Shown: positions 33,241-41,890 of the stretch, one piece after another
How the letters are laid out: the number at the start of each line of letters is the position of its first letter
Numbering within the stretch: the first letter of the stretch is position 1
Assembly (NCBI GenBank): GCA_018266105.1
Contig: JAFEBA010000040.1
Location: forward strand, 1 to 47,592
Source: a bacterium
Lineage (GTDB): Bacteria; Vulcanimicrobiota; Xenobia; Xenobiales; JADMJV01
Reading direction: 5' to 3'
DNA length: 47,592 nucleotides
Position numbers and translations under genes: made by a program
The notes under the pieces: model-generated
The model's input: only the letters and a program-made list of their open reading frames with translations
Told to the model about the DNA's origin: nothing
The model's database searches: none

Positions 33241-34559
33241 TCTTCTTCCCACATAACCGGCAGCCGCTCGGAGGCGATGGCCTGCAACAGGGCGGAGTGG
33301 TCGGCCTCGGTCTGATCCGCGTAAGCGAGAGCAAATTCGGCCACAGCCTGATCGAAGCTTTCACCGCGGCCCAAGTAGCCGGCGATCAGCGGGGCAGCGC
33401 CCAGGCGGGCGTGAGCTCGGGCCAGCACTCGCCCACACAATTCCGCATAGCGACGAAGGCGGCGCCCGGTCATGGTGGAGATGTCGGCTGAAATTTTGAC
33501 GTCGCGAAGCTGACGAACGTAATACTGCCGGCCCAGCCTGTCCTGAGTCCAGCCCAAAAAGAGATCACTGGCCGCCTGCGTGCGGCGCTGACCCACCACC
33601 ACACGCTGGCCGTGGTGGTGTTGATCGGCGCCAAAATAGGGCTCCAAGACGGACTGATTGGCCTGTTTGACCTGCAAAAAAAGCGGATGACCATCATCCG
33701 ACATCAGTAAGACGATAAAACAGCGCGTGCCCACACTGCCGATGCCCACCACTTTCACGGCGCAATCGACGAAGCGGTAACGGTCCAGCAAATCCCGCCG
33801 TTCTTCGGGCAGGCTCTGCCGATAGGTGCCCAGCATGAACTGCATGCGTTCGGCCACCGGTTCGGGCAAGTGATAGACCAGCGGCGGGTTATCACGAATC
33901 TCAATTCGGCCGTCGCTTTCCTGGGTCAGTCTGGGGAAGTGGTGCTCGGCGATGCTGCGCTTGAGATTTCGATGCACTTCTTTGCGCACTTGCTTGCGCC
34001 ATTCCGAGTCTTGCATCTCATCCATGATCGACTGGACATCCACCGATGCATACCAGGCCTCCAACGGACTGAGAGCCACAAAACTACGCATGTGTTCTCG
34101 ATAGGAAGCCACCGCCGTCTGGGCCGCCTCGGAGCGTCGCCGTCCCAGCCCGTTGGCGCGAGCTGCCAACACAAAGGAGGCGGCCAGTCGCTTCAGATCC
34201 CACTCCCAGGCAGCCGGAAGTGTCTCATCGAAATCATTGAGGTCGAAAACCAGACGCCGCTCGGGAGTGGCAAAGGCTCCGAAATTGCATAGATGACAGT
34301 CACCACAGGCCTGCACCCGGATGCCGGTCACGGGAGTGTGCTGCAGATCATAAGCCATAATCTGAGCTGCCCCCCGGAAAAAGGCGAAAGGAGAGCGAGC
34401 CATTCGACCGTAGCGCAACGGCAACAGGTCGGGCATTCGAGTCTGCCCGGACTCTTCTAGAATCGCGATGGGATCTCGTCGTTCTGGGGCCGGAGCCCAT
34501 TGCGCGTGACTGGAACGACTTACCTGAGCGCGCAAAGCCCGGCCTGCTTCTAATGTCAT
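33237..34559 (-). CDS. DUF2252 family protein
   Basis: A 440-residue member of the uncharacterised DUF2252 family. Signatures are MARSPFAFFRGAAQIMAYDL, VQACGDCHLCNFGAFATPE and VFDLNDFDETLPAAWEWDLKRLAASF, followed later by KVVGIGSVGTRCF. The GDxHxxNFG and FDxNDFDE motifs resemble the catalytic and metal loops of aminoglycoside-phosphotransferase-like kinases, so a phosphotransferase activity has been suspected, but no substrate is known. It starts with ATG, has no signal peptide, and stands as a single gene between a convergent membrane protein gene and a divergent prepilin gene. Confidence 0.88.
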   Translation of the reverse strand: MTLEAGRALRAQVSRSSHAQWAPAPERRDPIAILEESGQTRMPDLLPLRYGRMARSPFAFFRGAAQIMAYDLQHTPVTGIRVQACGDCHLCNFGAFATPERRLVFDLNDFDETLPAAWEWDLKRLAASFVLAARANGLGRRRSEAAQTAVASYREHMRSFVALSPLEAWYASVDVQSIMDEMQDSEWRKQVRKEVHRNLKRSIAEHHFPRLTQESDGRIEIRDNPPLVYHLPEPVAERMQFMLGTYRQSLPEERRDLLDRYRFVDCAVKVVGIGSVGTRCFIVLLMSDDGHPLFLQVKQANQSVLEPYFGADQHHHGQRVVVGQRRTQAASDLFLGWTQDRLGRQYYVRQLRDVKISADISTMTGRRLRRYAELCGRVLARAHARLGAAPLIAGYLGRGESFDQAVAEFALAYADQTEADHSALLQAIASERLPVMWEED

Positions 34560-34655
34560 GTCAGGCTGTTAGGCGCAGGGTGCGACCCACCTTCCTCAGA
34601 AACTCTTCAGCCAGGGCCGGGTTCAATCCTCAAATCCAAATGAGAGGGTGCTGGT

Positions 34656-35060
34656 ATGCGCAGCAAGGGCTTCACGTTAGCCGAAGTCATGGTAGCGATT
34701 CTTTTCTTGAGTATCGCCATGTTCGGCTATTTCGCCCTGCATCTGCGTATCATTCATAGCTCCACGACTCTGGATCAGCGACAGGGAATGAGGCGTCACG
34801 TGGAACGGGCGGCCTGGGTCAGCCACTATGGTCCCTCTCCACCGGTGGTGGGGATCGCCCCCCTGATTCCTCCGGTTCAGGCGGCTCTAGTCTACGCCGC
34901 CGACCCCAATGACGACTACACCGGTAATGTCACCACCACCGCCCAGGCCAATCCTCCCGGCCTGTATCGGATTGAATACGATATCTTCTGGACCAACAAA
35001 CACGGTCCGCAAAGCTACGTACTGGACACCATGATTCGAGAGAAGGACCCGGGCTGGTGA
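34656..35060 (+). CDS. Type IV prepilin-like protein (PilV/GspI type)
   Basis: A 134-residue minor pilin. The class III signal MRSKG/FTLAEVMVAILF has Gly before the cut and Glu at mature position 5, so prepilin peptidase should process it. The hydrophobic helix is followed by a globular part of about 100 residues containing a short Pro-rich stretch (PPVVGIAPLIPPVQ). It is the first gene of a + strand pair; the stop overlaps the next prepilin gene by four bases. GAGAGGG lies about ten bases before the ATG. It probably forms part of a pilus tip or pseudopilus complex. Confidence 0.85.
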   Translation: MRSKGFTLAEVMVAILFLSIAMFGYFALHLRIIHSSTTLDQRQGMRRHVERAAWVSHYGPSPPVVGIAPLIPPVQAALVYAADPNDDYTGNVTTTAQANPPGLYRIEYDIFWTNKHGPQSYVLDTMIREKDPGW

Positions 35061-35647
35061 AACGAGGCACAACCTTAATCGAACTGATGGTGGTCATGGC
35101 CATCTGGTCGGCGGTCATGAGCGCCGTGCTAGGCTTCTACATCTATGGGAGCAAGGTTTCCAAGCGCCACGACGCCCTCTCCCAGCAGCTCCGCCAGGTG
35201 CAGATGCTCTATGATCGCATCGTGGGCCGAATCACCCACGCCGTCATCCGCGAAGTTCGCTCCGGCAACACCCCTGTTCTGGTCTACGTGCGCACCCGCA
35301 CTGACCAGGCCCTGCTCATCGACGGACTGCTCCCCAACTGGACTCCCCAGGACGAAATTTTGGCCGTCGTTCCCCGTAATGCGGGCCTCACCGGTCCCAT
35401 CAGTTTTGCCAACCAGCTGGTCTGCCAGGAGAACGGCCAGGTTTCAACCCTGATGGAACTCCCGGTAGGTATGCTGGTCAGCTTCGAAAGCGCTCCGCCC
35501 GACCTCTTATTGCAGGTCAAAGTCCCTGTCATCACTTCTCAAATGCCGGACCTGAAGACGGTTGACGTGGCCAGTATGTATGCAGATAACCGCTGGCGTA
35601 AGATCACCCGCGCTTTTATCGTCAACGGCTGGCGGGGGCACAGCTAG
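35057..35647 (+). CDS. Type IV prepilin-like protein (PilW/GspJ type)
   Basis: A 196-residue minor pilin. The leader MKRG/TTLIELMVVMAIW carries the Gly cleavage site and mature Glu5, followed by the membrane/assembly helix. The C-terminal part is beta-rich with several hydrophobic strands (GMLVSFESAPPDLLLQVKVPV), in keeping with PilW/GspJ-size minor pilins. It starts at a GTG overlapping the previous stop (GTGA). The stop shares the palindrome CTAG with the convergent prepilin gene at 35644, so two opposed prepilin sets meet here. Confidence 0.83.
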   Translation: MKRGTTLIELMVVMAIWSAVMSAVLGFYIYGSKVSKRHDALSQQLRQVQMLYDRIVGRITHAVIREVRSGNTPVLVYVRTRTDQALLIDGLLPNWTPQDEILAVVPRNAGLTGPISFANQLVCQENGQVSTLMELPVGMLVSFESAPPDLLLQVKVPVITSQMPDLKTVDVASMYADNRWRKITRAFIVNGWRGHS

Positions 35648-36321
35648 GGCTGGGTGTTGTTTAGCTTGATGGCCAGATCGATCTGCAAGCGCTCTTGCGA
35701 GGGCGTATTGGCACCCGCTCGCTGAGTGGCCCTCTGAGTCAGAATCAGGCGCAGCCCCAGACTGGAATGCTGGCCGTCGTCTCGCAACTGAAAGTCTTCT
35801 ACCAGTTGACTGAGGAGATGGGTCTCACGGGCCCCTATGTTGTCCTTGGGGTCATCGTTGAGACAGGTGGAAATGCTAAACGGGTCCATAGCCGCGCCAT
35901 AAGGAGCTCCCGCTGGCCGGTAGACCTGACGAATCAAGTGCCCCGGATTGAAAAGGGTAGCATAGATGACTTCGTACTGATCCCAAAGCGGACGACCGGT
36001 GGAATCGAAGTTTGCGGCATCCCACCAGCGGCTGAGTGAAACATAACAAACACCATCTCGACTGACGGTTGCTCCCGACGCTCCCATGCGTTGACGATTC
36101 GAGCCGTTCTGCAAACCGAGAAGTGAAAAATCGGACTGCCGCAATTGCTGCTCCAGCACGGCCGCGCAGCGCCGCCCATCTGCCTCCAGGCCTTGACGCA
36201 GACTGAGATTGGCAAAGGTGCGTGTGCCGTCGCGAAAGGCGACAAAAACCAGAGCTGTCACCAGGCTAAAGAGAAACAGCACCAGCATGGCTTCCAGCAA
36301 GCTGAAGCCCCGAGCTCTCAA
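35644..36321 (-). CDS. Type IV prepilin-like protein, TTG start
   Basis: A 225-residue minor pilin. I place the start at a TTG (36321) that overlaps the stop of the upstream prepilin gene (TTGA). This gives the short leader LRARG followed by FSLLEAMLVLFLFSLV, with mature Glu5 as expected. The longer frame to 36405 would add 28 residues inside the upstream gene and spoil the leader. The globular part (about 190 residues) includes a Cys pair candidate (RRCAAVLEQ, DGVCYVS) and ends with strand-like RLQIDLAIKLN. It resembles PilW/GspJ-type minor pilins. Confidence 0.83.
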   Translation of the reverse strand: MRARGFSLLEAMLVLFLFSLVTALVFVAFRDGTRTFANLSLRQGLEADGRRCAAVLEQQLRQSDFSLLGLQNGSNRQRMGASGATVSRDGVCYVSLSRWWDAANFDSTGRPLWDQYEVIYATLFNPGHLIRQVYRPAGAPYGAAMDPFSISTCLNDDPKDNIGARETHLLSQLVEDFQLRDDGQHSSLGLRLILTQRATQRAGANTPSQERLQIDLAIKLNNTQP

Positions 36322-36731
36322 GGCGAGACCAATCGACTCAGGCGGGCGTGCAGCTTGCCCATATTGGCTCGCGAGTCGTGAGTCGCGCCGGCTCCCCACC
36401 ACCACGTGTCCACCACCACAAAGTAGCTGGGAGGAGAATCCGGCACGGCGACCGGCGTGGACGTGACTTGATAGGTGAACTCAGTGACCACCTGATCGTT
36501 GTGACTGTAGAGAGTGTAGGTGGTGAGCGCTTGGGAAGTATCGTAAGTGCCCCGTAAGACCACATCGTTCAGTACGCGTTGAGCCAGCTCCATACCCGCC
36601 GACAGATCCCCAGACTTATTTGAGGCCGCCACCAGCCGGGTCATCAGTCCCCCTACCATCACCAGCAAAATAGCCATTAAACCCAGAGCCAGAACGAACT
36701 CCGCCAGGGTCAACCCCCATCGCTTCACCAC
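36318..36731 (-). CDS. Type IV prepilin-like protein, 137 aa
   Basis: A minor pilin with the class III signal MVKRWG/LTLAEFVLALGLMAILL (Gly then Leu, mature Glu5). The globular part is short, with repeated Thr/Tyr strands (TYDTSQALTTYTLYSHNDQV) and a Trp-rich loop (VVDTWWWGAG). Start codon is GTG (two adjacent GTGs are possible), and no ribosome site is clear; coupling to the upstream channel gene is likely, as the gap is 28 bases. It overlaps the following prepilin gene by four bases, forming a tight minor-pilin unit. Confidence 0.82.
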   Translation of the reverse strand: MVKRWGLTLAEFVLALGLMAILLVMVGGLMTRLVAASNKSGDLSAGMELAQRVLNDVVLRGTYDTSQALTTYTLYSHNDQVVTEFTYQVTSTPVAVPDSPPSYFVVVDTWWWGAGATHDSRANMGKLHARLSRLVSP

Positions 36732-36759
36732 CAGTCATTCGGCCCACAAGTCCGGAAAC

Positions 36760-38283
36760 CTAGAAGGTCGGTCCGTGCAATTTGTTGCGAATGCTCAAAA
36801 AGCGGGTCAGGCCCACACCCAGCATGGTGACCAGCATGGCCGCCTGAAGATGCACCACCTGGTGGGGCGAGTGGTCCGAATAGTAGATCAGGAAGACCGA
36901 CAGCGCCAATCCCCAGAGCACGGAGATTTCCACGTAAAGCTTGGTTGTGCGCAGCGACGAGCTGGGTTGATGGCGCAGAATATCCCGGAGCAGGGCGCCG
37001 CCACCATTCGTGGCGGCCGCCAGAATGGGCCCCCACAACCACAAAGGTTCGCAGTGCCATTGCATGGCAACAACCACACCGATCACCGTAAAACAAGCCA
37101 ATCCCAAAGCGTCGCACAAAATCAGCAGGGGGATGTTATCCACGTCCAATTCCAGCAGTCGTTGGGAACTCTGCGGCCAAAATTGTTCCACCAACCGGAA
37201 GAGCAAGAAGCCTCCCAGCACCATGATCAAAACCGTGGTCATGATCGAAGGGTCTTCCACAAAGGCCACCGGACGACGACCGGCGATCAGATCTCGCAAC
37301 AATCCGCCCCCCACAGCCGGGGCCGAGGCCAGCAAGAAGGCTCCAATCAGATTATAGCCTTCCTTGCGCGCCAGGAAGATTCCCGAAGCGGCTGCGGTCG
37401 CCACAGCCAGAAGCCCGATCGGATCGAAGAGGTAATTGCGTTCCAGCAAACTCAGCAGAACAGGATAGTGGTAAGCCCGCACGATCTCAGCGCTGCTGCC
37501 GTCCGCCTGCATATCCAGAATGGCGTCATCAATACGCCGACGGGTATCGGCCGAGACTCGAGACTTACTGAACATGACGTGGGTGGGCCGCAGGGGAATT
37601 TCCAGGCGGCGTGAGCCGATTTCTGACAGCCAGTGGTTGCGCATCACCGTGCTCAGCCCGGACAATTCGTCTGCAAACACCGCGTCCACCTGACCGTTGA
37701 CCAGACGAGGCATGTTATCGGCTTCCTGCTTACCGGCCACAGCCAGCAGTCGAAGCTGCGGATCACTCAAAAACCGGGTCACTTCGTCGGGGTAAGCGTG
37801 ACCCAGGCAGTAGCCGATGCGCCACTGGTCCTGACGAGCTAACTTGAGCAAATCGTCCGGGTCCTCGGGCAAACGCTCGTAACTATCGGTTCGATAAAAG
37901 ACGGCATAATTGAGATTGAGATAGGGTTCACTGAAAGCGCCGAAGACTTCGCGCTCAGGAGACCGATAAGATAGACTGAGCGCGTCCAGCTCCCCGCGAC
38001 GCAGCATTTCCAGCAACTGAATCCAGTCTTTCTGAACGAAGTTTGGTCGGTAGCCGGCGCGGGTGCAGGCCTCGCGCACCAGCTCGATGCTCAGTCCAGT
38101 CAAACGTCCATCAGATAGGCTTTGCTCGTACTGATAAGGGTAATAAGCCTCGGCCCCGATGGTCAAAGTGCCCCGACTGGCGGGACTGGGGATGCCGCTG
38201 TGATCGTGAAGGTCATCCCAGAGTTGGGCAACTAAGAAGATCAGGGCGGCCAAAAACAAGAGATTGGTCAGCAGGTTTTTCAA
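36760..38283 (-). CDS. Solute-binding domain fused to TRIC/UPF0126 channel domain
   Basis: A 507-residue protein. I place the start at a TTG (38283), which gives MKNLLTNLLFLAALIFLVAQLW, a perfect signal/anchor; the open frame further upstream lies inside the preceding gene. Residues about 40-275 are a family 3 solute-binding domain (LTIGAEAYYPYQYEQSLSDGRLTGLSIELV, RRGELDALSLSYRSPERE, LVNGQVDAVFADELSG), as in polar amino-acid receptors. Residues about 300-500 contain seven helices in two UPF0126 glycine repeats (APAVGGGLLRDLIAGRRP and ATNGGGALLRDILRHQP), the bacterial TRIC channel fold. This suggests a ligand-gated cation-type channel. It is embedded between pilin genes. Confidence 0.85.
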   Translation of the reverse strand: MKNLLTNLLFLAALIFLVAQLWDDLHDHSGIPSPASRGTLTIGAEAYYPYQYEQSLSDGRLTGLSIELVREACTRAGYRPNFVQKDWIQLLEMLRRGELDALSLSYRSPEREVFGAFSEPYLNLNYAVFYRTDSYERLPEDPDDLLKLARQDQWRIGYCLGHAYPDEVTRFLSDPQLRLLAVAGKQEADNMPRLVNGQVDAVFADELSGLSTVMRNHWLSEIGSRRLEIPLRPTHVMFSKSRVSADTRRRIDDAILDMQADGSSAEIVRAYHYPVLLSLLERNYLFDPIGLLAVATAAASGIFLARKEGYNLIGAFLLASAPAVGGGLLRDLIAGRRPVAFVEDPSIMTTVLIMVLGGFLLFRLVEQFWPQSSQRLLELDVDNIPLLILCDALGLACFTVIGVVVAMQWHCEPLWLWGPILAAATNGGGALLRDILRHQPSSSLRTTKLYVEISVLWGLALSVFLIYYSDHSPHQVVHLQAAMLVTMLGVGLTRFLSIRNKLHGPTF

Positions 38284-38308
38284 ATCAGGGCAGACTGTTC
38301 CCAAATTC

Positions 38309-40042
38309 TCAGTAGTGGAAACGGGGGCTATAGCGGCGCAGCAAAGGCTGTGAGGTAGCATAACCGGCCAGAGCCATCGCCACCACATCCGCCATCCCCA
38401 GCGCACTCCCGCCATAATCTCGCTGACTTTCAAGAAAGTAGCTGGAATTTGGAAGCGCGCCCGCCATTCCATTGGGTAAGAACTGCCACTGGGTTCCGTC
38501 CCAATGGGCCAGGCTGACGACCGATGACTTGGGCGTCTGAGACTGCTGATTTTGCAGCATGGCCTGGCAGGTGACCAGTGCATAGAGGTCTTTATGACTG
38601 GCGGCCACCGGCCAGGCGGCCGTGGAGTAGCGCAGGTCCAACGGCTGCTCTTCGAGCAAACTGACGTTGACGCCGCCCGAGAGGAAGGGTTTAACTCCGA
38701 CATTGCGCCCAGGAACCTGCTTGGGCAGGGTCAGCGAAGGGTCGTTCTGGGACAGAGTATTAATGCCCAAAGCCACGTTCTTGGTGACAGAAATCAGCTG
38801 GTCTTGATAGGTAAAAAGCTCTCCCTGAATGGCGGAACCGGCCGTAAACTGGCCGCCGTTCACGCTCAGCAAATTGACTCCGCCAGATTCCTTGCTGTAA
38901 ACCACTCCACTGGCAGTTACCCAGAGGTAGTTTTGGTCCGGTCGCGGCCCGCCCACAATTTCCGGCTGGGTCAGGTCATCGGGCACCTTCAGAAGATCCA
39001 CCACCCTGGACCAGGCCTTGCCGGTGGCATCATACTTGAGAATGGCGGGTTCTTTGAGGGGACCCACGGGCATGGTGATTTGCCCCTGGCCTGTGCCGGC
39101 ATCGTTTTGAAACTTGAATCCTCGATAGTAAACGTGCCAGGCGTGGGCATAATAAGAGTTATCCACTGCAGCCGCGGCTGTGCCGGTGAGTAAGTAGGCT
39201 TCCAGGATCGGCCCTTGGTATACCGAGGTATCCACATTGGTGGGCACGCCATTGATCGTCACGGTTGCAAACGTGGGGGTGCCGTTCACCTGACCGTTGA
39301 TTGTGGGCTGCTTGATGCGACCCAACATACTGGGATCGTCCGGAGCCACCACTTTGGTGGGTGTGAACTTATCATTCTGCAAGAGCACGACATAAGGACC
39401 GTTGCCCTTGGGCAACGAGCTGGAAATCGCTCCAAATCCTTGATTTGTGACCGTGCCGTTGGCGTTCTGAATGGGCTGAAAATCAGAAATAGGTGGGATG
39501 GTGATCTCGTCTTTAAGCTGATAAAAAACCGGACCGCCGCTGGCCGAAAAAGTTCTGCTCAGCAAACTCGTGTCCAGAGTCCCGAGCGATTGCCATTTGA
39601 AGTTGGGGCCCAACACGCTCCAGGTATTGCCGCGCAGGGCAAAGAGATGCGGCTTCATGCTCCCCACCGCCACGCTATCCGCCAGGCGCATTTCTTCCAG
39701 CACCCAGTGACGATCCGCCCGCACCAGGTTGGAAGACGCCGATACATCCAGCTCGAGTATGGTGGGGGAAATTCGTTTGACGGTGGACTGAACGGTGGCT
39801 CCGCTGGCGAAAGAAACCGGGCCATTCAACACCGACTCCCAGTCCGATGTATTACGCATCAACTGGATATCTCGGTCTAAAGCCCCGTCAGCGGCGAACT
39901 CCGCCCTCATCTTGTGGTCGGCCAGCAGAGTCGAGCGAATGTCCTCTCGATTGGTGACCACAATGGCCACTGAGAGAAAAAACAGGAAGGCCGACATAAA
40001 CAAGGCCGAAAGCAGCAAATTACCTCGATGCTTGCGTTTCAT
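38309..40042 (-). CDS. PilX-like pilus-associated protein, 577 aa
   Basis: A large protein with one N-terminal helix (GNLLLSALFMSAFLFFLSVAIV) preceded by a basic MKRKHR tail. This is the PilX-type opening of pilus assembly proteins; it lacks the normal F-T-L-I-E cleavage motif. The rest is a long exported region, rich in Asn/Gln/Gly/Ser strands with some propeller-like repeats (LWVTASGVVYSKESGG, SLAHWDGTQWQFLPNG), suggesting an adhesive or tip-associated role. I chose the ATG at 40042; a TTG three codons upstream is possible. It heads the minus-strand pilin unit, with the channel fusion starting 25 bases after its stop. Confidence 0.65.
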   Translation of the reverse strand: MKRKHRGNLLLSALFMSAFLFFLSVAIVVTNREDIRSTLLADHKMRAEFAADGALDRDIQLMRNTSDWESVLNGPVSFASGATVQSTVKRISPTILELDVSASSNLVRADRHWVLEEMRLADSVAVGSMKPHLFALRGNTWSVLGPNFKWQSLGTLDTSLLSRTFSASGGPVFYQLKDEITIPPISDFQPIQNANGTVTNQGFGAISSSLPKGNGPYVVLLQNDKFTPTKVVAPDDPSMLGRIKQPTINGQVNGTPTFATVTINGVPTNVDTSVYQGPILEAYLLTGTAAAAVDNSYYAHAWHVYYRGFKFQNDAGTGQGQITMPVGPLKEPAILKYDATGKAWSRVVDLLKVPDDLTQPEIVGGPRPDQNYLWVTASGVVYSKESGGVNLLSVNGGQFTAGSAIQGELFTYQDQLISVTKNVALGINTLSQNDPSLTLPKQVPGRNVGVKPFLSGGVNVSLLEEQPLDLRYSTAAWPVAASHKDLYALVTCQAMLQNQQSQTPKSSVVSLAHWDGTQWQFLPNGMAGALPNSSYFLESQRDYGGSALGMADVVAMALAGYATSQPLLRRYSPRFHY

Positions 40043-40155
40043 CAACAGCAAAGTTCTCAGCCCGCTCAGACCCTTCCTGGCACTTCAGTCAATCTTCAGC
40101 AAGCCTTCAACTTAACGGCAGGATAAGCGCCGGAGAGGCAAAATTTTCCGCAAGT

Positions 40156-41043
40156 ATGGCCTCCCACCGTGAGATTTTCCAAAAAATGCAAGCTTTGCTG
40201 AAAGCTCATCAGCAACTGGCGGTCGTCGGCAAACGCAACAACAAATGGGAGCCACTCTTCAAGACTGGCGAGAAATGGGACTTTAGCGAAGGTTCCCTAC
40301 GCTACAAGGTCATCGAGGCCGCCCATAAAGAGAAAGATCCCATCGTCATTATGGATTCGGCCAAAGACGACCGGTTCGTCTCGGCCAACCCTGAATTTCG
40401 TTCAGCCCTCTGCTTTCCCGTCACGCTTCCCGGCAAAAAGCAAGTAACCATCTTTGTGGAGGAGCCCGAGCATCCGATGGCTTTCTCCCTGGCGGCGGTG
40501 CCGGCTTGGAAGGAACTGGCCGAGCAGCTTGAGGATCTTCAGCCCGCTCCGCCTCCAGCCAAGCCCACCGCCCCTCCACCTTCGGCTGAGAGTAGCAAGC
40601 CCACTCCAGCCCAGGACAATGATGAGCCCGCACCTCCCAAGGAGCAGGTCAACTGGCCGGCCGTAGTGGTCGTACTCTTGGTCCTGGTGGGTATCGGCAT
40701 TTATGGCATCATCGCCTTCCTCAAAGCCCGAGCGGAATCCCAACTCGCAGGATGCACCACCAATATTGCCTCCATCGTGGCCGCATCCAATATGTATGCT
40801 CGAGACCACAATGGCAAATATCCCAAAAGCGTGGACGAACTGGTGGGCACCTACATGCTTGAAGCTCCTGTCTGTCCGGCCGCGGGGAGCAACACCTACG
40901 GGGACCTGAAATACACCGCCACTGGAGTGTCGGTCAGCTGCAGCGGCGGGCACCACCGTAAATTATTCCACGGCTCCGGTGACCCTGAGCACTGGCCCAG
41001 CATGGAAGCGGCCCCCCCCGCACCGCGTAAAAAGCGCAAATAA
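40156..41043 (+). CDS. GAF-like domain fused to a pilin-fold domain
   Basis: A 295-residue membrane protein of unusual build. Residues 1-130 are GAF-like (SALCFPVTLPGKKQVTIFVEEP) and should be cytoplasmic. A Pro/Ala-rich linker (131-163) leads to one membrane helix at about 166-190 (WPAVVVVLLVLVGIGIYGII). The outer part, LKARAESQLAGCTTNIASIV through NMYARDHNGKYPKSVDEL to PVCPAAGSNTY, is the C-terminal half of a pilin-like protein, with two Cys as usual. The normal prepilin leader and Glu5 are missing, so it is not processed as a pilin. Basic tail RKKRK. It is divergent from the PilX-like gene by 113 bases. Function unknown. Confidence 0.8.
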   Translation: MASHREIFQKMQALLKAHQQLAVVGKRNNKWEPLFKTGEKWDFSEGSLRYKVIEAAHKEKDPIVIMDSAKDDRFVSANPEFRSALCFPVTLPGKKQVTIFVEEPEHPMAFSLAAVPAWKELAEQLEDLQPAPPPAKPTAPPPSAESSKPTPAQDNDEPAPPKEQVNWPAVVVVLLVLVGIGIYGIIAFLKARAESQLAGCTTNIASIVAASNMYARDHNGKYPKSVDELVGTYMLEAPVCPAAGSNTYGDLKYTATGVSVSCSGGHHRKLFHGSGDPEHWPSMEAAPPAPRKKRK

Positions 41044-41868
41044 TTGGTCCTGAGCTGGCGCCACCCGGTCCCCGGTTACGATCTCAAACTCTCGACCAGC
41101 TTACAGCGATTTGGCTCCGGCGACCCGACCTCGCGTCGGGGTCACCAGGCTTTTGTTCGGGCATTCTGGAGCCCGGAGGGAGCCTGCACGCTGGCCCTTC
41201 GTCAAAATGGATCGGAGATCGAAGCCGAACTGGTCGGTGCTGGCGCCACCTGGGTGCGCGAGCGGCTGCCCGAGATGTTCAACTTTCTACCGCAGGAGCT
41301 CCCGTGGAACTGTCCACACCCCGGACTGCGACAACTGGCCCGTCGTCTGGCTGGCCTGAGAGTCGGCCCCTTTCCCTGGGTCTTTGAGACCGTCCAGAGT
41401 ATCGTCTTGCAACAACGGGTGGCCTTTGAAGATGCCTCCGCTAGCTTCCGCCGACTGGTCATGCGCTATGGCCAGTCGGCCCCGGGGCCACTTTCGCTCA
41501 AATTACCCCTGAGCCCCGAGCAGTGGCTCACAGTGGGCCTCAATCGGATTCAGGAGATGGAGGTCGACCCCAAACGAGCCCAGACCCTCTTGCGCGTGGC
41601 TGAACTGGGCCTGAATCCGGAGCCGACCCGATTGGCCGCCACCCGCGGAATCGGGCCCTGGACCCTGCAATCGGTGATGGGATTTGGCTGGGGAAATCCG
41701 GACGCCGTGCCCATCGGCGACTTGCATTTGCCCAGGGTGGTGGCTGAATTCTTTGGACACCGCCCGGGCGGGGATGAGCGCATGCTGGAACTCCTGGATC
41801 CTTATCGGGGCTTACGCTTTAGAGTCATTCAATGGATCATGGCGGCCGCCCACGCAAGGGCATTTTGA
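41044..41868 (+). CDS. AlkA-type DNA-3-methyladenine glycosylase (HhH-GPD)
   Basis: A 274-residue base-excision repair enzyme. The helix-hairpin-helix is LAATRGIGPWTLQSVMGFGWG (residues about 198-218) and the catalytic Asp lies in DAVPIGDLHLPRVV. The N-terminal region has the AlkA-like small beta domain, and FETVQSIVLQQRVAFEDA is the typical helix B segment. Expected activity: removal of alkylated purines. It starts at a TTG placed directly after the stop of the GAF-pilin gene, so it may be translated by reinitiation. The following gene starts 22 bases after its stop. Confidence 0.88.
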   Translation: MVLSWRHPVPGYDLKLSTSLQRFGSGDPTSRRGHQAFVRAFWSPEGACTLALRQNGSEIEAELVGAGATWVRERLPEMFNFLPQELPWNCPHPGLRQLARRLAGLRVGPFPWVFETVQSIVLQQRVAFEDASASFRRLVMRYGQSAPGPLSLKLPLSPEQWLTVGLNRIQEMEVDPKRAQTLLRVAELGLNPEPTRLAATRGIGPWTLQSVMGFGWGNPDAVPIGDLHLPRVVAEFFGHRPGGDERMLELLDPYRGLRFRVIQWIMAAAHARAF

Positions 41869-41890
41869 GCGGCCGGAGGAAGCAGTCCTG

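Noticed and set aside
36775..37614. 279-codon + strand open frame
   Set aside because: Antisense shadow of the TRIC/solute-binding fusion gene; composition is Gln/His-rich and there is no ribosome site.
38284..38703. Upstream extension of the solute-binding/TRIC gene
   Set aside because: Lies in another frame of the PilX-like gene and is Arg/Ser/Trp-rich; the TTG at 38283 gives a proper signal sequence.
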